The notes: generated by a model from the letters alone, not told the origin. A stretch of DNA of 64,000 nucleotides from Naumannella cuiyingiana (GCF_013408305.1 NZ_JACBZS010000001.1:3038001-3102000), one strand, 5' to 3'. Shown: positions 42,941 to 52,878, counted from the stretch's first letter. Program-made: numbers and translations.

Positions 42941-43093
42941 TATTTCGAGCGCTCCCTGCAGGCCTACGGCCGCGAGGGCCTGCCCTGCGGGCGCTGTGGT
43001 ACGCCGATGCGCCGGGAGCCGTTCATGAACCGCTCGTCGTATCGGTGCCCGCGCTGCCAGCGCGCACCGGCGCAATCCCCGCCGCGGGCGTGA
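42941..43093 (+). pseudogene. mutM: 3' end of mutM (formamidopyrimidine-DNA glycosylase)
   Basis: Fifty codons encode the C-terminal zinc finger of MutM/Fpg: [16 protein letters not shown], then CGRCG, then [10 protein letters not shown], a Cys-x2-Cys-x16-Cys-x2-Cys finger that binds DNA. The other four fifths of the enzyme are absent. mutM lies next to smc in many actinobacteria (as in mycobacteria), so this is the chromosomal gene cut by island insertion or recombination. The rest may lie beyond the left edge or an intact copy may be restored there. Confidence 0.88.
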
Positions 43094-43153
43094 TCACTTT
43101 GTGGTCACTCCCGGGCGCCCGGATGACCACAGATCGCACATTATCGCCGCGCC

Positions 43154-44122
43154 CTAGCGGCGCCGGCGACCGATCGTCGCCAGGCCGACGCCGATCACGG
43201 TCAGCGCCATCCCGAGCACCTGCGCGGCGTCGGGCCGCTCGCCGAGGGCGAGGGTGCCGAGGGCGATGGCCGCGACGGGCTGCAGCAGCATCACCGCGCC
43301 GGCCCGCGACGGTGCCAGCCGGGCCGATCCGTAACTGATCGCGACGAAGGACAGCACCTGCCCGCCGATGGCGAGCGCGACCAGCCAGACCCAGCCGCCG
43401 GCATCGACGGCACCGAGGTCGATGGTGAGCGCGCCGCCCGCCGGTGTCCGGGACGCCAGCCCCGACACCGCGGCGATCACCAGTGCGGCCGCGGTGGTGC
43501 CCACGGCGACGGGCGTGACGATCTGGCGCGGGTCCAGCACGGCGGCCTGCCGGTTGGTCAGCAGGTAGCCGGCATAACAGCCGCCGGCCAGCACCCCGAG
43601 GACGGCGCCGCGCAGTGGCGCGGGCGCGCCGGGATCGGCGCCGAGCAGGCCGCTGGTCAGGACCAGCCCGAGCAACATCACCGGCAGGGTCAACCAGAAC
43701 CGGCGGGCGATCGGCATGTCGAGCAGCAGCAGCGCGAGTACCGGGAACACGACGACCTGGACGCCGATCAGCACGGTGGCGACCGCGGCCCCGGTGTCCA
43801 GCACGCTCTGGGTCCACATCAGGTAGTCGGCCGCCAGCAGCACCCCCGAGGCCGCCGCCAGCCCGAGGCCGCGGCGGTGCGGGAGCCCGTAGCGGCGCCA
43901 TTCGCCGAGCGCCACCGGGGCGAGCAGCACGGCCGCGAGTGCGCAGCGGACGAAGGCCGCCGTGGGCGCGGTGGCCCCGGACAGCTTGATGAAGGTCGAC
44001 GAGGCGCCCACCAGCAGGCAACCGCCGACCAGCACCAGCAGCGCGCGAGTGCCCTCGCCGGCCGGCGCCGTGTCGCCTCGCCTTCCGGCCTCGGTGCTCG
44101 CCGGGTTCGCAGATCGGGTCAC
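43154..44122 (-). CDS. EamA/DMT family exporter
   Basis: A 322-residue protein with ten membrane segments in two EamA halves (GASSTFIKLSGATAPTAAFVRC in the first and AISYGSARLAPSRAGAVMLLQP in the second). Members export amino acids, metabolites or drugs. GTG at 44122 is preferred because a possible promoter (TTGCCT) in the gap with the divergent LysR gene ends close to it; an ATG at 44176 is in frame. The divergent LysR regulator probably controls it. Confidence 0.88.
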   Translation of the reverse strand: MTRSANPASTEAGRRGDTAPAGEGTRALLVLVGGCLLVGASSTFIKLSGATAPTAAFVRCALAAVLLAPVALGEWRRYGLPHRRGLGLAAASGVLLAADYLMWTQSVLDTGAAVATVLIGVQVVVFPVLALLLLDMPIARRFWLTLPVMLLGLVLTSGLLGADPGAPAPLRGAVLGVLAGGCYAGYLLTNRQAAVLDPRQIVTPVAVGTTAAALVIAAVSGLASRTPAGGALTIDLGAVDAGGWVWLVALAIGGQVLSFVAISYGSARLAPSRAGAVMLLQPVAAIALGTLALGERPDAAQVLGMALTVIGVGLATIGRRRR

Positions 44123-44211
44123 GCGCCCATCATCGGCGTACCGAGCGCTAAGCTCAATCGAGAAATCCCGAGGCAATCTGCTTAGCAGGACTGAGGAATC
44201 GAGGAGCTCAC

Positions 44212-45165
44212 GTGCAGAACTGGGACCGGCTGCGGGTGTTCGCGGCGGTCGCCGAGACGGGCTCGATCGGCGCCGCCGCCGACCTGCTGCACATCACCGG
44301 CTCGGCCGTCAGCCAGCAGGTACGCAACCTCGAGCGCGACGTCGGCGCGGCGCTCGTCGAGCCGGCCGGGCGCGGCATCCGGCTGACCGCCGCCGGCAGC
44401 GAGCTCGCCGCCTGCGGCCTGCACCTGCGCGAGCGGATCGAGCGCGCCGAGTCCGCCGTGGCCGCGATCCGCGACCGCGACGCGCTCGGCGGCCCGCTGC
44501 GGTTCGGGGTGGTGATGAGTGCCATCCGCACGATCGTCGGCCCCGCCCTCGGCCGGCTCACCGCACGCCACCCGGCGCTGCGCCCGAGCATCGTCGACGG
44601 CGAGGCGGTCGACGGCATCGAGCTGGTCCACACCCGCCGCCTCGACGCGGCGCTGGTGGAGTCCTGGCAGGACCGGGCGCCCCGCGGGCTGGCCGCGATG
44701 CGCGCCGAACGCATTCTCACCGAGCCGGTCGATCTTGCCCTGCCCGGCGCGGCCCCGCGCCGCCCGCACCGCCTGGCCGACGCGGCGGGCCTGGCGTGGA
44801 CCTCCTGCCCGGCCGGCAGCGAGGCGTACCTCGCGCTGACCGACCTGCTGCGCGATGCGGGCCTGCCGGTCGACATCCGCTACGAGGTGCCCGCGTTCGG
44901 CGCCCAGCTCGAACTCGTCGCCGCCGGCCTGGCCGCCGCGCTGGTGCCGCGCCTGGCGCGGACCGAGTCCGTGCCGGTCAGCTACGTCGAGCTCACGCCC
45001 CGGGTCAGCCGCCACCTCTATCTGGTCACCCGTCGCGACGACGAGCGCCGCGTGCTGGCCGAGCTCGCCGCGCAGTTGCGCGCCGCCGGGGGCGAGGGCC
45101 TGGCGCGCGATCCCGACACCGAGGCCGAAGGATTGCCGAGCGAGCCCGCCGCGCGGCTAGTCTGA
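44212..45165 (+). CDS. LysR family transcriptional regulator
   Basis: A 317-residue regulator with an N-terminal winged helix-turn-helix (WDRLRVFAAVAETGSIGAAADLL, then SAVSQQVRNLERDVGAALVEP) and a LysR substrate-binding domain from about residue 90. GAGGAG lies six bases before the GTG start. It diverges from the EamA exporter, the usual arrangement of a LysR regulator and its target. Confidence 0.9.
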   Translation: MQNWDRLRVFAAVAETGSIGAAADLLHITGSAVSQQVRNLERDVGAALVEPAGRGIRLTAAGSELAACGLHLRERIERAESAVAAIRDRDALGGPLRFGVVMSAIRTIVGPALGRLTARHPALRPSIVDGEAVDGIELVHTRRLDAALVESWQDRAPRGLAAMRAERILTEPVDLALPGAAPRRPHRLADAAGLAWTSCPAGSEAYLALTDLLRDAGLPVDIRYEVPAFGAQLELVAAGLAAALVPRLARTESVPVSYVELTPRVSRHLYLVTRRDDERRVLAELAAQLRAAGGEGLARDPDTEAEGLPSEPAARLV

Positions 45166-45172
45166 CCCAATC

Positions 45173-45871
45173 GTGAAACGAGCCGCCCGCTATGTCTTCG
45201 TCCGCCACCGGCACAACTGGATCCAACTGATCCGGTTCGGCCTGGTCGGCGGCTCCGGCGTCGTCGTCAACAACATCATCTTCGTGCTGGCCAACAAGAT
45301 CTGGTCGCACCCGAACGACGTGGTCTTCGCGATCCCGTTCACCGACTTCAACGTCCGCTGGCAACTGATCTACTCGACGCTTGCGTTCCTGATCGCCAAC
45401 CTGTGGAACTTCATGCTGAACCGGCACTGGACGTTCAACAGTGCCAAACACGCGAGCTGGCTGCGGGAGTACTGGCCGTTCCTGCTGGTCGGCTTCGGCG
45501 CGCAACTGGTCACCATGCTGATCGAGACGCTGATGATCAACCCGACCTCGCCGCTGTACCTGCCGGGGCCGCCGTTCACCGAGGGCAGCACCGGGCTGAC
45601 GAACCGTTACTACTGGGCCCACCTGATCGCGATCCTGATCACCGTGCCGATCACCTTCGTGCTGAACAAGCTGTGGACCTTCTCTGCCGTCCGCGGGCGC
45701 AAGCGCCACGACGAGCACGCGCCGCCGGTGCCGATGGTGGCCCCGGTCGTCGCGCCCGAGGTGGAGGACGAGGCCGAGGAGGCGTTGGCCGAGCAGGCCG
45801 CCGCGCACCCGGATCGGCGCCACTCCGAGCCGGTCGGTGCGCACCACGACGACGAGAGTTCGCGGAGGTAG
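45173..45871 (+). CDS. GtrA family membrane protein
   Basis: A 232-residue protein with four membrane segments. LIRFGLVGGSGVVVNNIIFV at the start and FMLNRHWTF and VLNKLWTF repeated before loops are GtrA/DPMS-type signatures; these proteins help flip lipid-linked sugars or assist cell-wall polysaccharide synthesis. An acidic and His-rich tail (about 190-232) is extra. It begins at GTG seven bases after the lysR stop and ends three bases before smc. Confidence 0.88.
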   Translation: MKRAARYVFVRHRHNWIQLIRFGLVGGSGVVVNNIIFVLANKIWSHPNDVVFAIPFTDFNVRWQLIYSTLAFLIANLWNFMLNRHWTFNSAKHASWLREYWPFLLVGFGAQLVTMLIETLMINPTSPLYLPGPPFTEGSTGLTNRYYWAHLIAILITVPITFVLNKLWTFSAVRGRKRHDEHAPPVPMVAPVVAPEVEDEAEEALAEQAAAHPDRRHSEPVGAHHDDESSRR

Positions 45872-45874
45872 TCG

Positions 45875-48800
45875 ATGTATCTGAAGAGCCTCGTGCTGCG
45901 CGGTTTCAAGTCGTTCGCGTCGGCGACGACGCTGCACTTCGAGCCGGGCATCACCTGCGTGGTCGGGCCGAACGGCTCGGGCAAGTCGAACGTGGTCGAC
46001 GCGTTGAGCTGGGTGATGGGCGAGCAGGGCGCGAAGTCGTTGCGCGGCGGGAAGATGGAGGACGTGATCTTCGCCGGCACGTCCGGCCGGGCGCCGCTGG
46101 GGCGGGCCGAGGTGGAGCTGACCATCGACAACGCCGACGGGGCGCTGCCGATCGACTACACCGAGGTCACGATCAAGCGGACGATGTTTCGCAACGGTGG
46201 GTCGGACTACCAGATCAATGGCGAGAACGCCCGGCTGCTCGACGTCCAGGAGTTGTTGTCGGATTCGGGCATCGGCCGCGAGATGCACGTGATCGTCGGC
46301 CAGGGGCAGCTCGACTCCATCCTGCAGGCCACCCCGGAGGGCCGGCGTGGCTTCGTGGAGGAGGCGGCGGGCGTACTCAAACACCGCAAGCGCCGGGAGA
46401 AGGCGGCCCGCAAGCTCGAGTCGACCGAGGGCAACCTGAACCGGCTGAACGACCTGCTGGCCGAGGTACGCCGCCAGCTCAAGCCGCTCGGCCGGCAGGC
46501 CGAGGTCGCCCGGAAGGCGGCCGTCATCCAGGCCGAGGCCCGCGACGCGCGGGCGCGGCTGCTCGCCGATGACCTGGTACAGGCGCGGCTGGCGCTGGCC
46601 TCCGAGCTTGCCGACGAGGCAGCCGCGCGGGAGCAGCGGGTACGCCTGGACGCGGCACTGGAGGAGGCCCGCGGGGACGAGGCGGAGGCGGAGGAGCAGC
46701 TGCGGCTGGGCCGGCCGCGGTTGGCCGCGGCGCAGGAGAGCTGGTACGAGCTGTCGGCCCTGGGCGAGCGCGTCGCGAGCACGATCTCCATCGCCCGCGA
46801 GCGGGTCCGGCATGCCGAGGCGGCGACCGCGGAGGGCGAGGAGCGCGGGGGCCGCGATCCCGAAGAGCTGGACGCCGAGGCCGAGGCCGTCGGCGCGCAG
46901 GAGGCCCAGTTGCGCGGCGAGGTGGAGGCCGCCGACGCCGCGCTCGCCGAGGCGACCCGGCTGCGGGTCGCCGGCGAGGCCGCCCACGCGGAGGAGGAGA
47001 AGCGGTACGCCGGGCTGGTCCGGGCCGCCGCCGACCGGCGCGAGGGACTGGCGCGGCTGCACGGCCAGGTGAGCTCGCTGACCAGCCGGCTGGAGGCCGC
47101 CGATGCCGAGCTCGGGCGACTCGGCGAGGCGCGGGCGGAGGCCCTGGCCCGGGTCGAGCAGGCCAATGCCGACTTCACCGCGGTCGAGTCCGGGGTGGCG
47201 AAGATGACCGCGGGCGAGGAGGGGCTGGACGCCGAGCACGAGCAGGCGGCCGCCGAGCTGGAGCGGATCGAGACCGAGCTTGCCGAACTCGCCGGAGCGG
47301 AGCAGGCGGCGAGTTCGGACCGGGCCGCGGCGCAGGCGCGCGTGGAGGCCCTGCGGCTGGGGCTGGACCGCAAGGACGCGACCGGCGCGCTGCTCGCGGC
47401 GGGCGAGCGGCTGGACGGCGTGCTCGGCTCCGTGGCGACCCTGGTCGGCATCGAGGCGGGCTACGAGACCGCGGTCTCCGCCGCGCTCGGCGCCGCCGCG
47501 GATGCGGTCGCGGTCGGCAGCGTCGACGCCGCGGTCGGTGCCTTCCGGCACCTGAAGGACGAGGATCTCGGCCGGGCCGGGATGCTGCTCGGCTCCGCGG
47601 AGACGATGGACCGCGCGGGCTGGCCGGAGCTGCCCGACGGGGTTCGCTATGCCGCGGACGTGCTGGTCGCCTCCGATGGCCTGGCCCCCTCGGTCGGGCG
47701 CCTGTTGCACAAGGTCGCCGTCGTGGCCGATCTGGCCGCTGCGCGCGAGCTCGTCCAGGCGTACCCCGATCTGACGGCGGTGACGCGCGAGGGCGACATC
47801 TTGTCCGCGTGGTACGCCGCCGGCGGCTCCCAGGCCAAGCAGTCACTGATCGAGGTGCAGGCCGCAGTGGACGACGCCGAGGCGGCGCTGGCGCGCGCGG
47901 GCCACGCGATGGAGCGGGCACGGTTCGCCCGCGCCGAGCTGGGCAATCGGCGCGCGGACGCCGCGGCCCGGGTGGAGGCGGTGCTGGAGCGGCTGCACGC
48001 CTCCGATGCGGAGATGTCGGCCGTCGCGGAGCAGCTCGGCCGGCTCGGGGCCACGGCCCGCTCGGCGCAGGCCGAGGCCGACCGGGCGGAGAAGTCGATC
48101 GCCGAGGCCGAGCAGGCCAGGGACCGCAACCGGGCGGGCCTCGCCGAGCTCACCGAGCGGCTGGAGCTGGCCTCGGCCGAGGTCGAGGAGGGTGCCGAGC
48201 CGGACCCGGCCGAGCGTGACCGGCTCGGCGAGCAGGCCCGCACGGCCCGGTCGGCGGAGATGGACGCGCGGTTGGCGCTGCGGACGCTGGAGGAGCGGGC
48301 CAGGGCGCTGGCCGGCCGCGCCGACTCGCTGCGCAAGGCGGCCGAACACGAACGCGCGAGCCGGGAGCGGGCAGCGCAGCGCCGCCGCCAACTGCTCGCC
48401 GACGCCGAGGTCGCCCGCGCCGTCGAGCAGGCGTGCCGCTGGCTGGCCGAGCGGATCGCGACGGCCCGCGAGGCGGCGGCGGTCGAGCGTACCGAGGCGG
48501 AGCGGGTACGCGCGCAGGCCGATGAGGTGCTGGCGAGCGCCCGGGGGCGCTCGCGCGAGCTGGCCGGGGAGCTGGAGAAGCTGGTCGATGCGGTGCATCG
48601 CGACGAGCTGGCGCGCGCGCAGCAGCGGATGAAGGTCGAGGCGCTGGAGGAGAAGGCGCTGACGGAGCTGGGCATCGAGGGCGAGGCGCTGACCGAGGAC
48701 TATGGGCCGGAGCGGGCCGTGCCGGTGCTGACCCGCGAGGACGGCTCGGCGCTCACCGAGGACGACGAGCAGCCCGAGCCGGTGCCCTACGTCCGCGACG

Positions 48801-49453
48801 AGCAGGCCCGGCGGCTGAAGAAGGCCGAGAAGGCCCTCGGCGTGCTGGGCCGGGTGAATCCGCTGGCGCTGGAGGAGTACGACGCGATGCAGGAGCGGCA
48901 CGCGTTCCTCGCCGAGCAGCTCGACGATCTCAAGCGCACCCGGGCCGACCTGGCGGGCATCATCGAGGACGTCGACGCGCGCGTGCAGCAGGTCTTCGCC
49001 GAGGCGTACGCCGACGTCGAGGCGGCCTTCGCCCGGGTCTTCGCCCGGCTCTTCCCCGGTGGCGAGGGGCGGCTGGTACTGACCGACCCGAACGACATGT
49101 TGATCACCGGCATCGATGTCGAGGCCCGGCCACCGGGCAAGAAGGTGAAGCGGCTGTCGCTGCTCTCGGGCGGCGAGCGGTCGCTGGTCGCCGTGGCGTT
49201 CCTGGTGGCGTTGTTCATCGCCCGGCCGAGCCCGTTCTACATCCTCGACGAGGTCGAGGCGGCGCTGGACGACACCAACCTGGGCCGGCTGCTGGAGATC
49301 TATGAGGAACTGCGCGACAACTCCCAGTTGCTGGTGATCACCCACCAGAAGCGGACGATGGAGATCGCCGACGCGCTGTACGGGGTGTCGATGCGCGGCG
49401 ACGGCGTCTCCGCGGTGATCAGCCAGCGGCTCGGGGCTCGCGCCTCGGCCTGA
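45875..49453 (+). CDS. smc: Chromosome segregation protein SMC
   Basis: A 1192-residue ATPase: Walker A GPNGSGKSN at 31-39, a Q-loop region, two long coiled coils rich in Ala, Glu and Arg separated by a hinge around 500-650, signature LLSGGERSLVAVAFL and Walker B FYILDEVEAALDD near the C-terminus. It compacts and separates chromosomes with ScpA/ScpB. Full length and intact. Its place after mutM (here only its tail) and before ftsY is the conserved actinobacterial order. Confidence 0.97.
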   Translation: MYLKSLVLRGFKSFASATTLHFEPGITCVVGPNGSGKSNVVDALSWVMGEQGAKSLRGGKMEDVIFAGTSGRAPLGRAEVELTIDNADGALPIDYTEVTIKRTMFRNGGSDYQINGENARLLDVQELLSDSGIGREMHVIVGQGQLDSILQATPEGRRGFVEEAAGVLKHRKRREKAARKLESTEGNLNRLNDLLAEVRRQLKPLGRQAEVARKAAVIQAEARDARARLLADDLVQARLALASELADEAAAREQRVRLDAALEEARGDEAEAEEQLRLGRPRLAAAQESWYELSALGERVASTISIARERVRHAEAATAEGEERGGRDPEELDAEAEAVGAQEAQLRGEVEAADAALAEATRLRVAGEAAHAEEEKRYAGLVRAAADRREGLARLHGQVSSLTSRLEAADAELGRLGEARAEALARVEQANADFTAVESGVAKMTAGEEGLDAEHEQAAAELERIETELAELAGAEQAASSDRAAAQARVEALRLGLDRKDATGALLAAGERLDGVLGSVATLVGIEAGYETAVSAALGAAADAVAVGSVDAAVGAFRHLKDEDLGRAGMLLGSAETMDRAGWPELPDGVRYAADVLVASDGLAPSVGRLLHKVAVVADLAAARELVQAYPDLTAVTREGDILSAWYAAGGSQAKQSLIEVQAAVDDAEAALARAGHAMERARFARAELGNRRADAAARVEAVLERLHASDAEMSAVAEQLGRLGATARSAQAEADRAEKSIAEAEQARDRNRAGLAELTERLELASAEVEEGAEPDPAERDRLGEQARTARSAEMDARLALRTLEERARALAGRADSLRKAAEHERASRERAAQRRRQLLADAEVARAVEQACRWLAERIATAREAAAVERTEAERVRAQADEVLASARGRSRELAGELEKLVDAVHRDELARAQQRMKVEALEEKALTELGIEGEALTEDYGPERAVPVLTREDGSALTEDDEQPEPVPYVRDEQARRLKKAEKALGVLGRVNPLALEEYDAMQERHAFLAEQLDDLKRTRADLAGIIEDVDARVQQVFAEAYADVEAAFARVFARLFPGGEGRLVLTDPNDMLITGIDVEARPPGKKVKRLSLLSGGERSLVAVAFLVALFIARPSPFYILDEVEAALDDTNLGRLLEIYEELRDNSQLLVITHQKRTMEIADALYGVSMRGDGVSAVISQRLGARASA

Positions 49454-49589
49454 ACTGTCGACCCGCCCGGCGCGGCTGGTTGCCATCGACCGCGGTCTGG
49501 GCTATTGACACACCCGTCACACGTGTCACACTGGTCACGGCAGTCGGGCTGGCTGCCGACCTTCCCCACTCCAGCTCAAGGGATTCGCC

Positions 49590-49790
49590 ATGGATCTGAT
49601 CGACATGACCGTGCTCTTCGTCTTCCTCAGCGCGCTCGTCGCCACGGGCGTGATCGCGCTCGTCGTGATCGGCATGCAGGGCCGCTACCGCGAGCGGCAC
49701 CCGGGCGCGGCCGACCTGCTCGCGCGCACCGCTCGGGCGCTGAACGGCGACGCGACCCCGCCGCGCAGCTTCCAGCGCCTGCTGCACTGA
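49590..49790 (+). CDS. Small single-TM membrane protein
   Basis: A 66-residue protein with one membrane segment (about 7-29: MTVLFVFLSALVATGVIALVV in reduced form) and a basic tail with ERHPGAADLLARTARALNGD. AAGGGA lies six bases before the ATG. No family was recognised; its place between smc and ftsY and its clear ribosome site support a real gene. Confidence 0.65.
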   Translation: MDLIDMTVLFVFLSALVATGVIALVVIGMQGRYRERHPGAADLLARTARALNGDATPPRSFQRLLH

Positions 49791-49838
49791 CCTCTCGGGC
49801 TGGACCTGAACCGTGGTCGAGGGGCCAGCATCGGGGCC

Positions 49839-50174
49839 ATGAGTGCAGCCGACATTCCGAGCCCGGTGACCTGGGCGGCCGTGATCGAGCACCCGGGCGC
49901 CGATCCGGTACGCGACCGCCACGTCTACTCCGCCCCCGGCGTCCGGGCACTGATCGTGCCCGTCCCGTCCGGTGACGCCGCCGCCGAGGTCGCGCGCGCC
50001 CTCGTCGACGAGGGCGTCAGCCTGATCGAACTCTGCGGCGGACTGACCAGCGCCCACGTCGCCGCGGTCCAGGCGGCCGTCGGCGACCGGGCCGCGGTCG
50101 GGCATGTGACGTTCTCGTCCGAGGCGCTGCAACGCGCCGCCGCCTATGCGGGGGCGGCGGGGGCGGCGGGCTGA
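49839..50174 (+). CDS. DUF6506-like small protein
   Basis: A 111-residue soluble protein with VIEHPGADPVRDRHVY, ALVDEGVSLIELCGGL and VAAVQAAVGDRAAVGHVTF, a pattern I recall for DUF6506 proteins of actinobacteria. Function unknown. It stands as a single gene between smc and ftsY. Confidence 0.65.
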   Translation: MSAADIPSPVTWAAVIEHPGADPVRDRHVYSAPGVRALIVPVPSGDAAAEVARALVDEGVSLIELCGGLTSAHVAAVQAAVGDRAAVGHVTFSSEALQRAAAYAGAAGAAG

Positions 50175-50266
50175 CGTCCCGTGCGCGACTGAGCTCCCGG
50201 GCGACTCGGGACGCGCGGACATGCCGGGCGGTCGCTGCCGCGCGTGCACGTGCCTAGGATGACCGG

Positions 50267-51499
50267 GTGGATCTGACCCTCATTCTGATCATCGTCCTGG
50301 TCGCCGGTCTGGTCGCGGTCGCGATCGGCGGCGTCGCGGCCCGCCGGCAGGCCATCAGGGCCCGCGAACGTGCCGAACTGGAGGGCCGCGCCGCCGAGGA
50401 GTCCGGCGAGCCCCCGGCGCCCGGGGGAGTCGCGGTCGACGAGCGGGAGGAGCCGGCGGTCACCGACCGCGAGCAGACCGTCCCGGCTCCCGCCCCGGAG
50501 GAGACCGTCGAGGTCGACGAGACCCTCGAGGAGGTCGAGGCGCCGGCGGACTCGGTCGCCGTCCCGCTGGAGACCCCGGAGCCCCCGCGTACCCGCCTGC
50601 AACGCCTGCGCGCCCGGCTCGCCCGCTCCGACAACCCACTGTCCCGCGCCATGCTCGGCCTGCTGTCGGGCGAGAAGCTGGACGAGGAGACCTGGGAGGA
50701 CTTCGAGGACACGCTGCTCACCGCAGATCTCGGTGTCGGCCCCACCACGCAGCTCACCGAGCGGCTGCGCGAGCGGTTCACCGTGGACGGCATTGCCGAT
50801 CCCGACCGGGCCCGGACCGTGCTGCGCGAGGAGTTGCTGGCGCTGATCGGTCCCGACACCGACCGCGGCCTGCACACGGACGGTACGCCGGGAGTGGTGC
50901 TGGTGGTCGGTGTCAACGGCACCGGCAAGACCACCACCGTGGGCAAGCTCGCCCGGGTCCTCGTCGCCGAGGACCGCGATGTCCTGCTCGGCGCCGCCGA
51001 CACCTTCCGCGCGGCGGCCGCGGACCAGCTCGAGACCTGGGGCGAGCGGGTCGGCGTACCGACCGTCCGCGGCATCGAAGGTGCCGATCCGGCCAGCGTG
51101 GCCTTCGACGCGGTCAGCGCCGGCGTCGAGAACGAGGTCGACGTGGTGATCGTCGACACGGCCGGGCGGCTGCACACCAAGACCGGCCTGATGGACGAGC
51201 TGGGCAAGGTCAAGCGCGTGATCGAACGCAAGGCGCCGGTCACCGAGGTGTTGTTGGTGATCGACGCCACCACCGGTCAGAACGGTCTGACCCAGGCGCG
51301 GATCTTCGCCGAGGTGGTCGACGTGACCGGCGTGGTGCTGACCAAGCTCGACGGCTCGGCCAAGGGCGGGATCATCGTCGCGGTGCAGAACGAGCTCGGC
51401 GTACCGGTCAAACTGGTCGGACTCGGCGAGGGCGCGGATGATCTTGCGCCGTTCGACCCCGAGGTCTTCGTCGACGCGCTGCTCGATCCGACCCGCTAG
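50267..51499 (+). CDS. ftsY: Signal recognition particle receptor FtsY
   Basis: A 410-residue GTPase. An N-terminal membrane segment (LTLILIIVLVAGLVAVAIGG) and an acidic Pro-rich A-domain precede the N-domain and the SRP-type G-domain: GVNGTGKTTTVGKLA near residue 215, AADTFRAAAADQL, DTAGRLHTK and TKLDGSAKGG. It docks ribosome-SRP complexes at the membrane with Ffh, encoded 8 kb downstream. It starts with GTG; it is complete. Confidence 0.97.
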   Translation: MDLTLILIIVLVAGLVAVAIGGVAARRQAIRARERAELEGRAAEESGEPPAPGGVAVDEREEPAVTDREQTVPAPAPEETVEVDETLEEVEAPADSVAVPLETPEPPRTRLQRLRARLARSDNPLSRAMLGLLSGEKLDEETWEDFEDTLLTADLGVGPTTQLTERLRERFTVDGIADPDRARTVLREELLALIGPDTDRGLHTDGTPGVVLVVGVNGTGKTTTVGKLARVLVAEDRDVLLGAADTFRAAAADQLETWGERVGVPTVRGIEGADPASVAFDAVSAGVENEVDVVIVDTAGRLHTKTGLMDELGKVKRVIERKAPVTEVLLVIDATTGQNGLTQARIFAEVVDVTGVVLTKLDGSAKGGIIVAVQNELGVPVKLVGLGEGADDLAPFDPEVFVDALLDPTR

Positions 51500-51602
51500 G
51501 CCGCGCCGCCTGACATCCGTCACCGGCGGTCCCTGACGCGATCACCCGAAGCGGTGACGACAGGCATCGGTGGCGGCGGCCGGGATGCGGGAGCGTACCG
51601 AC

Positions 51603-52859
51603 ATGATCACCAAGCGCCTGCTGGCCGCCACCGTCATCACCGCCACGCTGCTGTTCGGCGGCTGCACCGCGGCCCCGACCGCCGACTTCGGCCCCGCCGA
51701 GTTCGGCCGCTACGTCACGCCGCTGGACGACCTCGCCCTGCCCGCCGCCGTCGACGGCGCCCGACTGGTCGGGATGGGCGAGGCCACCCACGGCAATACC
51801 GAGTTCTTGGCCGCCAAGCAGGCGGTGTTCGCGGAGCTGGCGACCGAGCACGGCTACCGGGTCTTCGCCATCGAGGGCGACTTCGGCGGCGCGGCAGCGG
51901 TCAACGCCTATGTCCGCGACGGCAGCGGAAGCGCGCAGGAGGCCGTCTCGGCGATCGGCTTCCCGATCTACCGGACCCGCGAGTTGGTGGCACAGGTGGA
52001 ATGGATCCGCGACTTCAACACCCGCGCCAAGGCCGGGGACAAGATCAGCTTCTACGGTGTCGACTTCCAGCGCTATGACCGCAACAAGGACGGCCTGGCG
52101 AGCAACCTGTCCGCGCTCGACCCCGGTTTCGCGAAGGAGGCCGAGGAGGCGCTCGCCCCGCTCACCGACGCCAAGTTCCGCGGGCTGGACGATGAGCAGC
52201 AGCGCAGTGCCGCGGCCGCCGCCCGGACCGTGTTGGACACCCTGGTCGCCCGCGAGCAGCGCTACGCCGAGACCGATCGGGCGGCCTACGATCTTGCCCG
52301 GCAGTACGCCACGATCATCTGGCAGGGCGCCGAGTGGCGCGCCAGCGGCGCCGACTCCAATCTCCGCGACGCCTTCATGGCCGACAACGTGGGCTGGGTG
52401 CTGGACCGTGAGCCCGGACGCCGGGCGTTCTTGTCCGGGCACAACGGCCACGTCCTGACCACCCCCTACACCTTCACGCCGACCGGTGCGCTGCTGCGGC
52501 AGCGGCTGGGCGACGACTACTACGCCATCGGCACCGACGTGGTGAACTCCACCTTCACGATGGCCGGGGTCAGGGGCTCGTCGCAGGCCAGCATCAGCAA
52601 CGGGGCCGCGAAGGAGTGGGCGCGGCTGTTCGGCGAGAAGGAACCGGGCTTCGTCGACTTCGCCTCCGCCAGCGCCGATCCGGCCGTTGCCGCCTTCCTG
52701 CGAGAGCCACGGGCGATGACGAATGTCGGCAACGAGGTGGTGCCGGGCTTCCAGTTCCTGCCGTTCACCTACACCATCACTCTCGCCCCGGCCGAGTCCT
52801 ACGACGCGCTGGTCTTCGTCGCCGACGCGACGCCGACCACCCTGCTGCCCCCGAGCTGA
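51603..52859 (+). CDS. Erythromycin esterase-fold lipoprotein
   Basis: A 418-residue protein with lipoprotein signal LLFGGC, then the EreA/EreB-like domain: MGEATHGNTEFLAAK with the catalytic His and Glu, FAIEGDFGG, and SGHNGHVLTTP further on. Members hydrolyse macrolide lactones or have unknown esterase substrates; an exported form may act outside the membrane. ATG 51603 is favoured by the signal peptide; ATG 51585 is in frame. Confidence 0.85.
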   Translation: MITKRLLAATVITATLLFGGCTAAPTADFGPAEFGRYVTPLDDLALPAAVDGARLVGMGEATHGNTEFLAAKQAVFAELATEHGYRVFAIEGDFGGAAAVNAYVRDGSGSAQEAVSAIGFPIYRTRELVAQVEWIRDFNTRAKAGDKISFYGVDFQRYDRNKDGLASNLSALDPGFAKEAEEALAPLTDAKFRGLDDEQQRSAAAAARTVLDTLVAREQRYAETDRAAYDLARQYATIIWQGAEWRASGADSNLRDAFMADNVGWVLDREPGRRAFLSGHNGHVLTTPYTFTPTGALLRQRLGDDYYAIGTDVVNSTFTMAGVRGSSQASISNGAAKEWARLFGEKEPGFVDFASASADPAVAAFLREPRAMTNVGNEVVPGFQFLPFTYTITLAPAESYDALVFVADATPTTLLPPS

Positions 52860-52878
52860 CCGGCTACGAGTTGATCGG

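Noticed and set aside
42791-43093. Chimeric 100-codon gene made of junction DNA plus mutM tail
   Set aside because: The open frame and nearby GGAAGGGAG are noted, but the N-terminal part has no domain and the junction explains the fusion. It is kept only as a mutM remnant.
47843-49486. Long minus-strand frames opposite smc, ftsY and the merA-merB genes
   Set aside because: High-GC coding DNA leaves antisense frames open. These are rich in Arg, Leu, His and Gly without motifs, whereas the sense frames carry textbook domains.
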